NCBI GenBank assembly: GCA_002163975.1
Contig: CP019636.1
Coordinates: forward strand, 6,885,501 to 6,949,500
Source of the DNA: Nostocales cyanobacterium HT-58-2
GTDB taxonomy: Bacteria; Cyanobacteriota; Cyanobacteriia; Cyanobacteriales; Nostocaceae
DNA: 64,000 nucleotides
Reading direction: 5' to 3'
Within the stretch, counting starts at the first letter, position 1, and each line of letters starts with the position of its first letter. This document shows positions 27,000 to 36,308 of this stretch, one piece after another. The notes under the pieces were generated by a model that worked only from the letters and a program-made list of their open reading frames with translations, was not told where the DNA came from and made no database searches. Position numbers and translations under genes: made by a program.

Positions 27000-27386
27000 T
27001 TACCCTTCTACTTGGGAACGATACTCATCCGCAGTTAAGACATCATCAATGTCACCAGGGTCATTGACGCGTACTTTCAACAACCAGCCTTCTCCATAAG
27101 GATCGTCTACCAATTCTTCGGGTGATTCTATCAAGTGTTCATTGCGTTCTATGACTGTCCCAGTGACTGGGGAATTAAGGTCTTCCACCGCTTTGACTGA
27201 TTCAATTGTGCCAAAACTGTCTCCTTTGGTAAGAGCATCGCCGATTTCTGGGATTTCCAAAAACACAATGTCACCCAATTGATCTACAGCAAAGGCGGTA
27301 ATGCCGATGGTGGCAATTTCCCCCTCAAGACGCACGTATTCATGAGTATCCAAGTATCTCAAATCTTCCGGATATTCAAAAGACAT
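27000..27386 (-). CDS. gcvH: Glycine cleavage system H protein
   Basis: A 128-residue lipoyl carrier that shuttles the aminomethyl group between GcvP and GcvT. The lipoylated lysine is Lys65 in GTIESVKAVEDLNSPVTG. Other family blocks: THEYVRLEGEIATIGIT near the N-terminus and DPYGEGWLLKV near the C-terminus. Normal length. It lies 204 bp downstream of gcvT and 219 bp upstream of gcvP on the same strand; these spacers are wide for an operon, so internal promoters are possible. Confidence 0.97.
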   Translation of the reverse strand: MSFEYPEDLRYLDTHEYVRLEGEIATIGITAFAVDQLGDIVFLEIPEIGDALTKGDSFGTIESVKAVEDLNSPVTGTVIERNEHLIESPEELVDDPYGEGWLLKVRVNDPGDIDDVLTADEYRSQVEG

Positions 27387-27590
27387 AGCACTTCCCCTTC
27401 CACATTAAGAAATACAACCCCAATAGCGATTAATACCATATTTGTTGAAAAATCCTAACTTCCAAATATGGAGTCTTGAGTGTAAACGACACAGGACTTA
27501 GCATGCGGTACTGAACACTGTTGAGTGAATTAACCATACTGGAGATTGAGTCACTGACAACACATTATTCCCTAAAAACCGGAGTGGTTA

Positions 27591-28727
27591 TCAGTTAGAG
27601 ACACGATTTTTGGATCGATAAAACGGACGTTTGACCACAACTGCTGGATAAGCTTTGCCCCGAATTGCCACCTCTAGCTGCTGACCAACAGTTGCTAGTT
27701 CAGTGGGAACGTAGGCTAAAGCAATAGGATAACCAAGCGTTGGTGATAGTGTACCACTAGTCACTTCTCCAACGACTACACCTGTTGATAGTACTTGGTA
27801 GCCATGACGGGCAATATTGCGTCCTGGCATTTGCAAACCTACGAGTCGGCGTTGCACTCCAGCGGCTTTTTGCCGTTCCAGCACTGACCGACCAATAAAG
27901 TTACCTTTGGTGTCAAGATGAACTAGCCAACCTAAACCTGCTTCTAAAGGCGTAGTTGTATCGTCGATATCTTGCCCGTAAAGTGCCATTGCTGCTTCCA
28001 GTCTTAGAGTATCCCTTGCACCCAAGCCACAGGGAATGACACCAGCATTTATTAGACTTCGCCACAATTCTAGCCCAACATCTGGATCTACCATCACCTC
28101 GAAGCCATCTTCTCCAGTGTAGCCTGTGCGGGCAATAAACCCTGGTTTACCTAGTACTGTCGCCTCCAAATGCCCAAATCCCTTGACTGGGGTTAAGTCT
28201 TCCTGCACCAACGGCTGAAGGAAGTTGACAGCTTGTGGTCCTTGCACAGCAATTAAGACTTTTTCCGGTGAAAGGTCCTGGAACTTCACCTCATTCTCAT
28301 CCAAATGTTGCAAAAGCCATGCTTTATCTTTACTCGTGGTAGCTGCATTGACAATCAGCACTCCTTGCTGTTCACCAAAGGTATTTTCACCTTGGTAATA
28401 GAAAATAATGTCGTCAATGATGCCACCTTGGGGGTTTAGTAATACAGAGTATTGTGCTTGACCAGGTTGCAAGCGGCTTAAGTCCGAAGGAACCAATTGC
28501 TGGAGTTGAGAAATGAGATTTTTCCCTTGAAGAGTAAATTTCCCCATGTGGGAAATATCGAACATTCCTGCTGCATTTCTGACAGCTTCATGTTCCTTGC
28601 TAATGCCAACAAACTGCACGGGCATTTCCCAACCACCAAAGCTGGTGAGTCGTGCTTTGAGTTCTTGTGCAAGTTCAAACAAAGGCGATCGCGCCAGGGG
28701 TAGAGCAATTTCTTCTTGATTAGCCAC
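27591..28727 (-). CDS. gcvT: Glycine cleavage system aminomethyltransferase, T protein
   Basis: A 378-residue tetrahydrofolate-dependent aminomethyltransferase that releases ammonia and makes methylene-THF. Folate-domain signatures: GGWEMPVQFVGISKEHEAVR, MFDISHMGKF, YTGEDGFEVMV and GLGARDTLRLEAAMALYG with GEVTSGTLSPTLGYPIALA near the C-terminus. It is first in the gcvT-gcvH-gcvP order. The 250 bp upstream, shared with the divergent sulfate-binding-protein gene, show no glycine-riboswitch-like structure that I can recognise. Confidence 0.97.
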   Translation of the reverse strand: MANQEEIALPLARSPLFELAQELKARLTSFGGWEMPVQFVGISKEHEAVRNAAGMFDISHMGKFTLQGKNLISQLQQLVPSDLSRLQPGQAQYSVLLNPQGGIIDDIIFYYQGENTFGEQQGVLIVNAATTSKDKAWLLQHLDENEVKFQDLSPEKVLIAVQGPQAVNFLQPLVQEDLTPVKGFGHLEATVLGKPGFIARTGYTGEDGFEVMVDPDVGLELWRSLINAGVIPCGLGARDTLRLEAAMALYGQDIDDTTTPLEAGLGWLVHLDTKGNFIGRSVLERQKAAGVQRRLVGLQMPGRNIARHGYQVLSTGVVVGEVTSGTLSPTLGYPIALAYVPTELATVGQQLEVAIRGKAYPAVVVKRPFYRSKNRVSN

Positions 28728-28980
28728 TGGTCTATTTATTGTCGTTATTCAATACTGTATAATTATGTCTTTTAAATCTCATGCCAAAGCATAAAGACTT
28801 AAAAAAAATCTTTGCTATTGCTTTTGTCAAGGTCATTTGAATATTTTGCAAAGACATAGAGAATTGGTATTATTTCTTAATTGCGGTTTTTCTATCAAGA
28901 TTTAGGAATTTTTCTGTCAAAAAGCCTGTTGTAACATCACAACACCATCATCTTATTTCATCATTTATCAGGAGCTACCT

Positions 28981-30051
28981 ATGAGGAGGCGTTCTGCCTT
29001 ACGCGCCTTGCTATTTTCTGCGGGATTTCTTATTCCTGCTTGCACCCAAACACAAAAGTCTACTCAAAATCCGGTATCAACGAGTCAAACCCAAGCAACT
29101 TCTAGCTCAAACTCGGGAACAGTAGAACTCACTTTGGTTGCTTATGGAGTGGCAAAAGCACTTTACTCGAAAATGATTCCGGCGTTTCAGCAAGAGTGGA
29201 AGGCAAAAACAGGTCAAGATGTCAAGTTTAAAGAATCGTATGGTGGTTCTGGGGCGCAAACCAGAGCAATTTTGGGTGGTTTGCAAGCCGATATTTTGGC
29301 TCAAAATCTCCAAAGCAATTTAGATCCTTTGGTAGAAAAAGGCTTTGTAAGTAAAGATTGGAGCCAAAGACTACCAAATCAGGCTTCCCCCGCCAGTTCC
29401 GTCATGGTTATCGTGACAAGACCTGGAAACCCCAAGAAGATTCAAGACTGGAGCGATCTGGCTCGCGATAGTGTGTCGATTGTGGCAATCAACCCTCAAA
29501 CAGGCGGTAATGCTCGTTGGGGCGTTTTGGCTGGTTACGGCTCTATTCTCAAATCTGGGGGAGAACAAGCAGCACAAAATTATCTCAAAGGCTTTGTCAA
29601 AAATATCAAGACTTTGGTGAGCAATGGACGAGAGGCGACAGATACATTTGTGAAAAACAAAATCGGTGATGCACTCGTCACATTTGAGAACGAAATCATT
29701 TTTACAAACAATGCCATCCCTGAAGATTATCCTTACATTGTGCCTGCAAGTAATATCCAGGTCGATTATCCAGTGACTGTGGTTGACAAGATTGTAGACC
29801 AACGGGGAACGCGCGAAGTGGCAGAAGCCTTTACTAAGTTTTTATTTTCACCGAAAGGTCAAGAAATCTATGCTCAAGCGGGCTATCGCCCAAATGATCA
29901 AAAGGCATATCAACAACGCGCCAGCCAGTACAAGCCAGTGAAAAGTCTCTATAAAATCGCTGATTTTGGCGGTTGGAAAGATGTTAACCAGAAGCTTTTT
30001 GCAGATGGAGCATTATTTGATTCTGCTCAAGCAGCAGCCCGTATTAAGTAA
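28981..30051 (+). CDS. sbpA: Sulfate ABC transporter substrate-binding lipoprotein
   Basis: A 356-residue periplasmic sulfate-binding protein. A lipoprotein signal peptide ends in LIPAC (lipid-modified Cys21). The mature part carries family blocks: FKESYGGSGAQTRAI, DVSIV-like sulfate-site strand DSVSIVAINPQTGGNARW and GDALVTFENEI. GGAG lies shortly before the ATG. It is the first gene of an importer operon, 5 bp ahead of cysT. Sulfate is the expected ligand; thiosulfate binding is possible in this family. Confidence 0.93.
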   Translation: MRRRSALRALLFSAGFLIPACTQTQKSTQNPVSTSQTQATSSSNSGTVELTLVAYGVAKALYSKMIPAFQQEWKAKTGQDVKFKESYGGSGAQTRAILGGLQADILAQNLQSNLDPLVEKGFVSKDWSQRLPNQASPASSVMVIVTRPGNPKKIQDWSDLARDSVSIVAINPQTGGNARWGVLAGYGSILKSGGEQAAQNYLKGFVKNIKTLVSNGREATDTFVKNKIGDALVTFENEIIFTNNAIPEDYPYIVPASNIQVDYPVTVVDKIVDQRGTREVAEAFTKFLFSPKGQEIYAQAGYRPNDQKAYQQRASQYKPVKSLYKIADFGGWKDVNQKLFADGALFDSAQAAARIK

Positions 30052-30056
30052 TCTCA

Positions 30057-30929
30057 ATGTCAGCTATCTCTTCAACTCTACCCACTCAGCGCTTTCATAG
30101 GGCACTTGTGCAGGGTTTAGCCCTGACATACATTAGCTTTATTGTTCTGCTACCTTTAAGCGTTATCTTCTTAGAAGCTTCCAAAAGCTCTTGGCAACAA
30201 TTGTGGCAGGTTATCACCGCTCCTGTTGCCATAGAGGCGTATAAACTCTCCTTTGGTGCTGCTTTGTTGGCTGCCCTGATTAACAGCATTTTTGGAGTTA
30301 TCCTTGCTTGGATACTAGTACGCTATGAGTTTCCTGGCAGACGGCTGGCAGATGGTTTGGTGGATTTGCCCTTTGCTATGCCTGCGGTAGTTGCGGGGAT
30401 TGCTTTGGTGTCTTTGTACGGTTCTGGTGGAGTCCTCGGACAATACCTCGACCCTGGGACATTTTTAGGGAATAACTTACGAGGACTGGGAATTGAACAA
30501 GTGAACTTAACCTCATCTGTGTTTGGGGTTGTTTTTGCGAAAGTTTTCGTGACGCTTCCCTTTGTCGTGAGAACGGTGCAGCCCGTTCTTATAGAGATGG
30601 AACCAGAGGTTGAGGAAGCCGCACATATCCTAGGAGCAAATGCTTGGCAAACCTTTTGGCGAGTCATTTTTCCACAATTACTGCCTGCAATCTTGACAGG
30701 GTTTACGCTTGCTTTTGCGCGTGCTGTTGGAGAGTATGGGGTCGTTTTGATAATTTCAGGAAACATTCCCTATGAAACGATGATTAGCTCTATCTACATT
30801 TACCGTCGATTGGAGCAGTATGACTACAGCGGCGCAACAGCGGTGGCGATCGTGCTGTTGCTGGTTTCTCTGGTGATTCTGATTTGTACCAATTTGTTGC
30901 AATGGTGGAGTCGGCGGTATGAGGGTTAG
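30057..30929 (+). CDS. cysT: Sulfate ABC transporter permease CysT
   Basis: A 290-residue inner-membrane permease with six predicted hydrophobic segments. The EAA loop that docks the ATPase is visible: EEAAHILGANAWQTFWRVIFP (residues ~182-202). LPFAMPAVVAGIAL is typical of the CysT branch. It is separated by 5 bp from the binding-protein gene and overlaps cysW by 11 bp, so the three are translated from one message. No cysA ATPase follows in this window. Confidence 0.95.
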   Translation: MSAISSTLPTQRFHRALVQGLALTYISFIVLLPLSVIFLEASKSSWQQLWQVITAPVAIEAYKLSFGAALLAALINSIFGVILAWILVRYEFPGRRLADGLVDLPFAMPAVVAGIALVSLYGSGGVLGQYLDPGTFLGNNLRGLGIEQVNLTSSVFGVVFAKVFVTLPFVVRTVQPVLIEMEPEVEEAAHILGANAWQTFWRVIFPQLLPAILTGFTLAFARAVGEYGVVLIISGNIPYETMISSIYIYRRLEQYDYSGATAVAIVLLLVSLVILICTNLLQWWSRRYEG

Positions 30930-31788
30930 CACGAAAGCAAAATCACAATCGTTGCCTTGGGGGCGCTATCTGTTGATTGCTACAGGTTTGTCTTTCTTAG
31001 CAATCGTTGTTGTTTTTCCTCTAGTGAATATTTTTTATCAGGCATTTGCCCATGGCATTGAGGCTTACTTGACGGGAATTTCTACACCAGAAGCTCGTCA
31101 TGCCCTCTTTTTAACCATGGCGATCGCCTTAGTCGCCGTTCCCTTGAACACTGGGTTTGGAATTTTAATTGCCTGGATTCTGGCGCGATACTCGTTTCCT
31201 GGTAAGCTTCTGTTACTGGGAATCATAGACTTACCATTAGCCATTTCACCCACCGTTGTCGGTTTAATGTTCATCCTGCTTTACAGCCACACTGCAGGTT
31301 TGTTTGGTTCTTGGTTAGAAGCTGCAAATATCAAAATTATCTTCGCCTTACCAGGGATGATTTTGACAACTTTATTTATCACACTTCCGTTTGTGGTGCG
31401 AGAGGTGTTACCTACACTGCAAAGCATGGAACTGGCACAAGAGGAAGCAGCGCAAACACTAGGAGCGAATTCCTGGCAGACTTTCTGGCGTGTGATTTTT
31501 CCTTCGATTCGCTGGGCGTTACTCTACGGAGTGATACTTTGTACTTCCAGAGCAATTGGAGAGTTTGGAGCCGTCTCGGTTGTTTCAGGCAAATTGATCC
31601 AAGAAACTAACACGCTGACATTGCATATTGAACGAGTCTATAGCGAATACGATACTGTTGCAGCCTTTGCCTGTGCGTCACTTCTGGCTTTTTTATCATT
31701 GCTGACACTTATTGGACAAGAATTGCTCAGAACAGCAGACAAACCACGAAGGTTTGCTCTGTCGCAAGTTTTTCAACGCAGGAATTAA
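30919..31788 (+). CDS. cysW: Sulfate ABC transporter permease CysW
   Basis: A 289-residue permease, partner of CysT. Several hydrophobic segments and an EAA loop (EEAAQTLGANSWQTFWRVIFP) match those of the upstream gene; IDLPLAISPTVVGLMFILLY and REIGEFGAVSVVSG-like sequence (SRAIGEFGAVSVVSGKL) are CysW features. It starts inside the end of cysT. About 250 bp of sequence without an identifiable feature follow it. The ATPase needed for transport must be encoded elsewhere. Confidence 0.95.
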   Translation: MRVSTKAKSQSLPWGRYLLIATGLSFLAIVVVFPLVNIFYQAFAHGIEAYLTGISTPEARHALFLTMAIALVAVPLNTGFGILIAWILARYSFPGKLLLLGIIDLPLAISPTVVGLMFILLYSHTAGLFGSWLEAANIKIIFALPGMILTTLFITLPFVVREVLPTLQSMELAQEEAAQTLGANSWQTFWRVIFPSIRWALLYGVILCTSRAIGEFGAVSVVSGKLIQETNTLTLHIERVYSEYDTVAAFACASLLAFLSLLTLIGQELLRTADKPRRFALSQVFQRRN

Positions 31789-32039
31789 GTAGTTATATGT
31801 AAAAAACTACAGTTTGCAGATAAAATTGTGCTAACTAAAACAGTGCTCATAAAAACAGACAGGGTGGCAATAACCTGACTTGTTGCCCAAAAACATTCCC
31901 ATGAGTTGGGTCATGTTGTGTTTACGGCGTAAGTCTAACAAATCTTCGGGTCTCTACCAGAAAAACCCATTGCCAACGACTGGCAAATAAAGAATTTGTT
32001 TTCGTTATTCCGTAATATACAAAGCACATAAGGAATTAG

Positions 32040-33188
32040 ATGAGTACTAATGAATTAAATTTCAAGGATAGTAGAATCTGCGGCTCGTGTGGCTATGATG
32101 CTAATCCTGGAGGAGCCAAATACTGTCAAAAGTGTGGCAAGCCTCTAGGCAATGCTTTTGTGCCTATAAAGCAGAGAATGACTAGGTCTACACTGTTGGT
32201 GAGTGGGTTGAGTTTATCAGCCATAGTCTTGGTAGTTGTTGGTGTGGGAGGCTACTTTTTCTGGCAACAAGCCCAACCGTCAACAACTGTCAGCAATCAG
32301 AACACTTCTCCTAATAACAACTCTTCTGACATCCAATCTTACACTTCCATGAAGGAAGTCTCGAATGTGCCAGAAGGTACATTCAACTTTGGGGGCTCCC
32401 TCATTTTGGCATCTCTAGTTGCTCAAGGCACACATCAAGCTATCAACCAGGCTCATCCCAAGTTTATCCTACGTTATATCGACCCTGTTGACAGCCAACC
32501 TGGCACTGGGAAAGGAATTGAGATGCTGCTCAACAGTCAACTCAGCTTTGCTTTGTCCGGTCGTCCTCTTGAAGAGGCTGAATACAAACAGGCAATTGGG
32601 CGCGGTTTTAAACTGGATCAAGTGGCTGTTGCTATTGATGGGCTAGGCTGCTACACTCATCCAGATATTTCCATACCTGGTCTTTCTGTCGCTCAACTCC
32701 AAGCAATTTATACAGGCAAAATCACCAACTGGAAAGAGGTCGGGGGACCAAACTTGCCGATTGTACCTTTCAGTATAAATGTTAAAACGACCGCTCTACT
32801 CAAAACACTTCTTGGGTCAAAAGTTGGCAGTGTTAGCCCCAAGGTACGCTCCAGCCGAGACTACACTGTGCTTGTTCGTGATGTTTCTTCTACTCCAGGA
32901 GCAATTGGTATCGGTGCAGCAATGCTAGTTGCTACTCAAAAGACGGTTCGCCCTGTCGCCTTGGCTCCTGGTGACACTAAGCAGTATGTACCCGTTGTCA
33001 CGAATGATAACCGACTCAACATGACTGCGTTTCGGGATGGTACTTATCCTATAACCAGGTACTTGTATGTCATCATTCGCAGAGATAGCAGAGCCGATGA
33101 ACGAGCCGGAGTCGCCTATGCTAATCTGTTGCTGTCCAAAGAAGGTCAACAATTTGTCGAAAAGGCGGGTTTAGTCCCAATACGGTGA
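32040..33188 (+). CDS. Zinc-ribbon, membrane-anchored PstS-like phosphate-binding protein
   Basis: A 382-residue three-part protein. Residues 14-32 form a zinc ribbon (CGSCGYDANPGGAKYCQKC: Cys14, 17, 29, 32). Residues ~51-74 are a single transmembrane helix (STLLVSGLSLSAIVLVVVGV). Residues ~110-380 are a PstS-type periplasmic binding domain, with YIDPVDSQPGTGKGIEML, IYTGKITNWKEVGG and ANLLLSKEGQQFVEKAGLVPI. The helix would put the ribbon in the cytoplasm and the binding domain outside, so it may be a sensor or scaffold rather than a transporter subunit. No pst permeases are adjacent. Its TGA overlaps or abuts the start of the next gene. Confidence 0.85.
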   Translation: MSTNELNFKDSRICGSCGYDANPGGAKYCQKCGKPLGNAFVPIKQRMTRSTLLVSGLSLSAIVLVVVGVGGYFFWQQAQPSTTVSNQNTSPNNNSSDIQSYTSMKEVSNVPEGTFNFGGSLILASLVAQGTHQAINQAHPKFILRYIDPVDSQPGTGKGIEMLLNSQLSFALSGRPLEEAEYKQAIGRGFKLDQVAVAIDGLGCYTHPDISIPGLSVAQLQAIYTGKITNWKEVGGPNLPIVPFSINVKTTALLKTLLGSKVGSVSPKVRSSRDYTVLVRDVSSTPGAIGIGAAMLVATQKTVRPVALAPGDTKQYVPVVTNDNRLNMTAFRDGTYPITRYLYVIIRRDSRADERAGVAYANLLLSKEGQQFVEKAGLVPIR

Positions 33189-33193
33189 AAATA

Positions 33194-35581
33194 ATGGCTC
33201 AGGAAAATTACATATCAAACGAAAACCTTGATTCTTTGCTAGGAGAGTATGCTCACCCCCAAGGATATTTGGAGTATATTCGCACCTTACCGTTTTTAGG
33301 TCGTCTGCATTGTTCAACTCGACAAATTGAAGCTGGAAGTTGGCAGGAAATTCTACTATATTACGAAGTCGGTGCTTCTGGTATTGCAGACGGTGCTTGG
33401 ATTAAGGTAACGTTCAAATTTTACTCAGACTGGGCAGTGTTTCAAACAGAAGACCCCAAAGGAGCGAATTATCTTTCAGCAGAATACCAAGCTCGCCCTT
33501 GTCTTCCTGGTGAGAGTCCCGCAACCGTGCAGTCACTTAAGGTGCGATTTGACCAGAAGGGACATGAACGTCCTTATCAGAAGGCAATTATTGTAGATAT
33601 TGTCGATGGCTACATCAAACCAGGGGACCATATTCTCATTCGATTGGGCGATCGCCGTGCTGGTGGACCAGGAACAAGGGTGCAAACCTTTGTGGAGCAA
33701 GGTTTCCGCTTCCGTGCATACATTGACCCAGTTGGCACATCTCGCTTTGCCGAGATTCCCGGTGATGTTGTGATTGATATTGTGCCAGGACTACCTGCCA
33801 AACTTGCAATTGTGACTCCGCGACTGGTGAAAACAGGTGTTTCTTTTCCTGTGATGATACGCACAGAAGATGTATGGGGTAATACCTGTTGGGGATTGGG
33901 AGGACAACTCCAGTTAACAGGTTACAGCCAATCAGGAATCCTACAGGAGCAGATACTTGACCTCCCAGAGCAAGGTTGGGCGGTGGCAAAAACTCACCTG
34001 AGTTTGAGTGCAGATGGTGAAACAACACTTCTGGCTAATTTGGTAGAACCGGAATTACACAGTCCTCCCACACCTATCACAGCAGATAGCAACCTAGCTT
34101 ATCCTCGTGCCTTTTTTGCTGACCTTCACGTCCACTCCAACAACACGGTAGGAACCAACAGTACAGAGTATAATTTCGCTTATGGTCGAGATGTTGCAGG
34201 CTTAGATGTTCTAGGATATACAGCGAATGATTTTAATATTACTGAGGAGCGGTGGAAGCAAGATGTGAAGTTATGTCAGGAAGTCACCACAGAAGGCGAG
34301 TTTCTTTGCTATCCCGGCACAGAGTGGTGTGGAAATTCCGCTGCGGGGGGCGATCGCAATGTTGTTTTCTTAGGTGACGAAGTTTTATTCCCCTACGACC
34401 GCCAAGGAAAGCTCGTTCGTTCCTTCGAGTGGAATGAAGACATGAAAAGCAAGCAACTGCTTCCTGGAGCTTGGCCTGTGGATCGGCTTTATGCTGCATA
34501 TATTCATAATCCAGAGCAGCACCTACTTATCCCCCACATAGGTGGACGACGTGCCATTTTAGATTGGCATCACCCCAAACTCGAACGCTTGATAGAAATT
34601 GGTTCTGCTTGGGGGCACTTCCCTTGGTTTTATCAAGATGCAATCAGTCGAGGATATAAGGTTGGGGTATCAGCCAATGGCGATGAACATCGCGGACGTT
34701 GTGGAGGTGGCGTTCCTGGGACAGCGGTTTTTGGTGTCAATGGTGGATTGACGGGGGTGATTTCTTCTTCGCTGACAAAGTTGGACATCAATCATGCCCT
34801 GCGTTCTCGCCATACCTGGGCGACAACAGGCGATCGCCTGGTTGCTTTACTTTGGTCAGGTTCACATATTCAAGGAGATGAATTGACCGCATCTGGTGCA
34901 GTGACCGTTCATTATAGATTGTTAGGCACAAGCGGTTGGGACGAGATTGCAGCATATACTCATAATGGTTTACTCTGGCATCAAAACCTTCAGCGAAAAG
35001 CAGGCTACGCTCCAAACAAAATTCGTCTGCGCTGGGGTGGTTCGCGAATTAAAGACCGCTATCGTTGGGCTGCATGGCGTGGAACCTTGGAATTTTCCAA
35101 GACATTAGTTCAGAGTTATCAGGCTTATGGTCTGGAACATCCAGAAGAATATGTCAGACGAGATGGACCACTCAAACTAGAGTTTCGCTCAGATACCTAC
35201 GGAGATTCAGATTCCATTGAGTTGGAACTCTCTGATTTACTCCACGCCCGTTTCCAACTTCATGTTGAAATCGATAGTTACACCAAGGTAGGAAGCCCAC
35301 TGCGACGGAATCCTTATATCCACTGCCCAGAATTTAGTTGGGAATTTTCTGGCAAAGACCTTTTGAACCAAGGAATTCTACGGCAAGAACTGGGAGGAGC
35401 AGAGCTTTTTCTTGCAGTAGAACGCTTAAGTGGAACTCCTATGCCAAGAGATATCAGTGGCAGCTTTATACTAGAACCTCAGTCCAGTCCCCACGGTTTT
35501 CTGCCAGTGTATATTTCAGGTCGTCAGGTTGATGATTCTAAGGTCTGGACTAGCCCTCTGTTTATCACGTTTGAAAATTAG
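33194..35581 (+). CDS. Large PHP-like (DUF3604-type) metallohydrolase
   Basis: A 795-residue protein from ATG 33194; a GTG at 33185, overlapping the previous stop codon, is also in frame. Residues ~1-300 are an all-beta-looking region with no motif I recognise. From ~residue 308, FFADLHVHSNNT opens a PHP-like metal-dependent phosphoesterase fold, continued by YPGTEWCG, HIGGRRAILDWHHP, and GVSANGDEHRGRCGGG, which supply further His/Asp ligands. No signal peptide is seen. The substrate is unknown. Tight coupling to the PstS-like gene suggests a shared role, possibly phosphorus related; this is inference. Its TAG stop coincides with the edge of a fold-back repeat. Confidence 0.75.
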   Translation: MAQENYISNENLDSLLGEYAHPQGYLEYIRTLPFLGRLHCSTRQIEAGSWQEILLYYEVGASGIADGAWIKVTFKFYSDWAVFQTEDPKGANYLSAEYQARPCLPGESPATVQSLKVRFDQKGHERPYQKAIIVDIVDGYIKPGDHILIRLGDRRAGGPGTRVQTFVEQGFRFRAYIDPVGTSRFAEIPGDVVIDIVPGLPAKLAIVTPRLVKTGVSFPVMIRTEDVWGNTCWGLGGQLQLTGYSQSGILQEQILDLPEQGWAVAKTHLSLSADGETTLLANLVEPELHSPPTPITADSNLAYPRAFFADLHVHSNNTVGTNSTEYNFAYGRDVAGLDVLGYTANDFNITEERWKQDVKLCQEVTTEGEFLCYPGTEWCGNSAAGGDRNVVFLGDEVLFPYDRQGKLVRSFEWNEDMKSKQLLPGAWPVDRLYAAYIHNPEQHLLIPHIGGRRAILDWHHPKLERLIEIGSAWGHFPWFYQDAISRGYKVGVSANGDEHRGRCGGGVPGTAVFGVNGGLTGVISSSLTKLDINHALRSRHTWATTGDRLVALLWSGSHIQGDELTASGAVTVHYRLLGTSGWDEIAAYTHNGLLWHQNLQRKAGYAPNKIRLRWGGSRIKDRYRWAAWRGTLEFSKTLVQSYQAYGLEHPEEYVRRDGPLKLEFRSDTYGDSDSIELELSDLLHARFQLHVEIDSYTKVGSPLRRNPYIHCPEFSWEFSGKDLLNQGILRQELGGAELFLAVERLSGTPMPRDISGSFILEPQSSPHGFLPVYISGRQVDDSKVWTSPLFITFEN

Positions 35582-35673
35582 ACATCTTGCAGCAGTTAAC
35601 CCTAAATCCCTCTTCCAAGCTTGGGAGAGGGATTTAGAGTGAGGGCAGGTTTTGCATTCGTGCAAGAGATCTA
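35579..35673. repeat. MITE-like repeat supplying the upstream stop codon
   Basis: A 95-bp element: left end TAGACATCTTGC (35579) and right end GCAAGAGATCTA (to 35673), imperfect terminal inverted repeats, with an internal near-perfect hairpin TAAATCCCTC.../...GAGGGATTTA. Its right half matches the element at 55318-55434 in inverted orientation (GCAGGTTTTGCATTCGTGCA). The first three bases are the stop codon of the PHP-like gene. Confidence 0.75.
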
Positions 35674-35780
35674 TTGATTTGAGATACTTGCGAAGAAACC
35701 CGGGTTCTTGAAGAAAGTAGGTTTCTTAATAAGGTTTAATAATTAATTGTGGCAATGTTGCGATTTATTAAATTGGCATT

Positions 35781-36275
35781 ATGAAGTATCGGCAATTACT
35801 AGCTGGGTTCGTCTTAGCTATGGTTCTTTTCTTGTTTCCCTTGTCAGCAGATGCAGCAAGTTCTTCTAGTATCAGTCGTTCTGCAGGCAATGCACTTAAG
35901 GGTCAGGATTTCTCTGGTCAAAGCTTGGTTGGCGAGGAGTATAGTAATCTCGATTTAGAGAACACTAACTTTAGCAATGCTGATTTACGCGGTGGAGTTT
36001 TTAACGGTTCGTTATTGCAGGGAGTGAATCTGCATGGTGCAGATTTTACCGATGGCATAGCTTACCTAGTAGTCTTCAAAGGCGCTGATTTAAGCGATGG
36101 AATTTTTACCAACGCAATGATGTTACGTTCCAGTTTTGATGATGTAGAAATTACAGGTGCTGACTTCAGCAATGCAATTTTAGATCGTGTGGAAGTGAAA
36201 AAACTTTGTGCTAAGGCTAGTGGGGTAAATTCTAAAACTGGTGTTTCTACACGTGAGTCTTTAGGATGTAAATAA
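35781..36275 (+). CDS. Secreted or lumenal pentapeptide-repeat protein
   Basis: A 164-residue protein with an N-terminal signal peptide (MKYRQLLAGFVLAMVLFLF, cleavage likely after SADA). The mature part has A(D/N)LXX-type pentapeptide repeats (about 45-130: ALKGQDFSGQSLVGEEYSNL, NTNFSNADLRGGVF, GADLSDGIFTNAM, GADFSNAIL) forming a small right-handed beta-helix, then a Cys-containing tail (KKLCAKASGV...LGCK). This resembles thylakoid-lumen pentapeptide proteins of cyanobacteria and plants, whose exact role is unclear. A terminator built from two HIP1 octamers follows. Confidence 0.85.
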   Translation: MKYRQLLAGFVLAMVLFLFPLSADAASSSSISRSAGNALKGQDFSGQSLVGEEYSNLDLENTNFSNADLRGGVFNGSLLQGVNLHGADFTDGIAYLVVFKGADLSDGIFTNAMMLRSSFDDVEITGADFSNAILDRVEVKKLCAKASGVNSKTGVSTRESLGCK

Positions 36276-36308
36276 AGATACTAAATATTTGGGAAGTGGA
36301 ATGTACTG

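Noticed and set aside
28728..28980. Glycine riboswitch upstream of gcvT
   Set aside because: No paired-stem architecture or conserved core could be found in the 250-bp leader.
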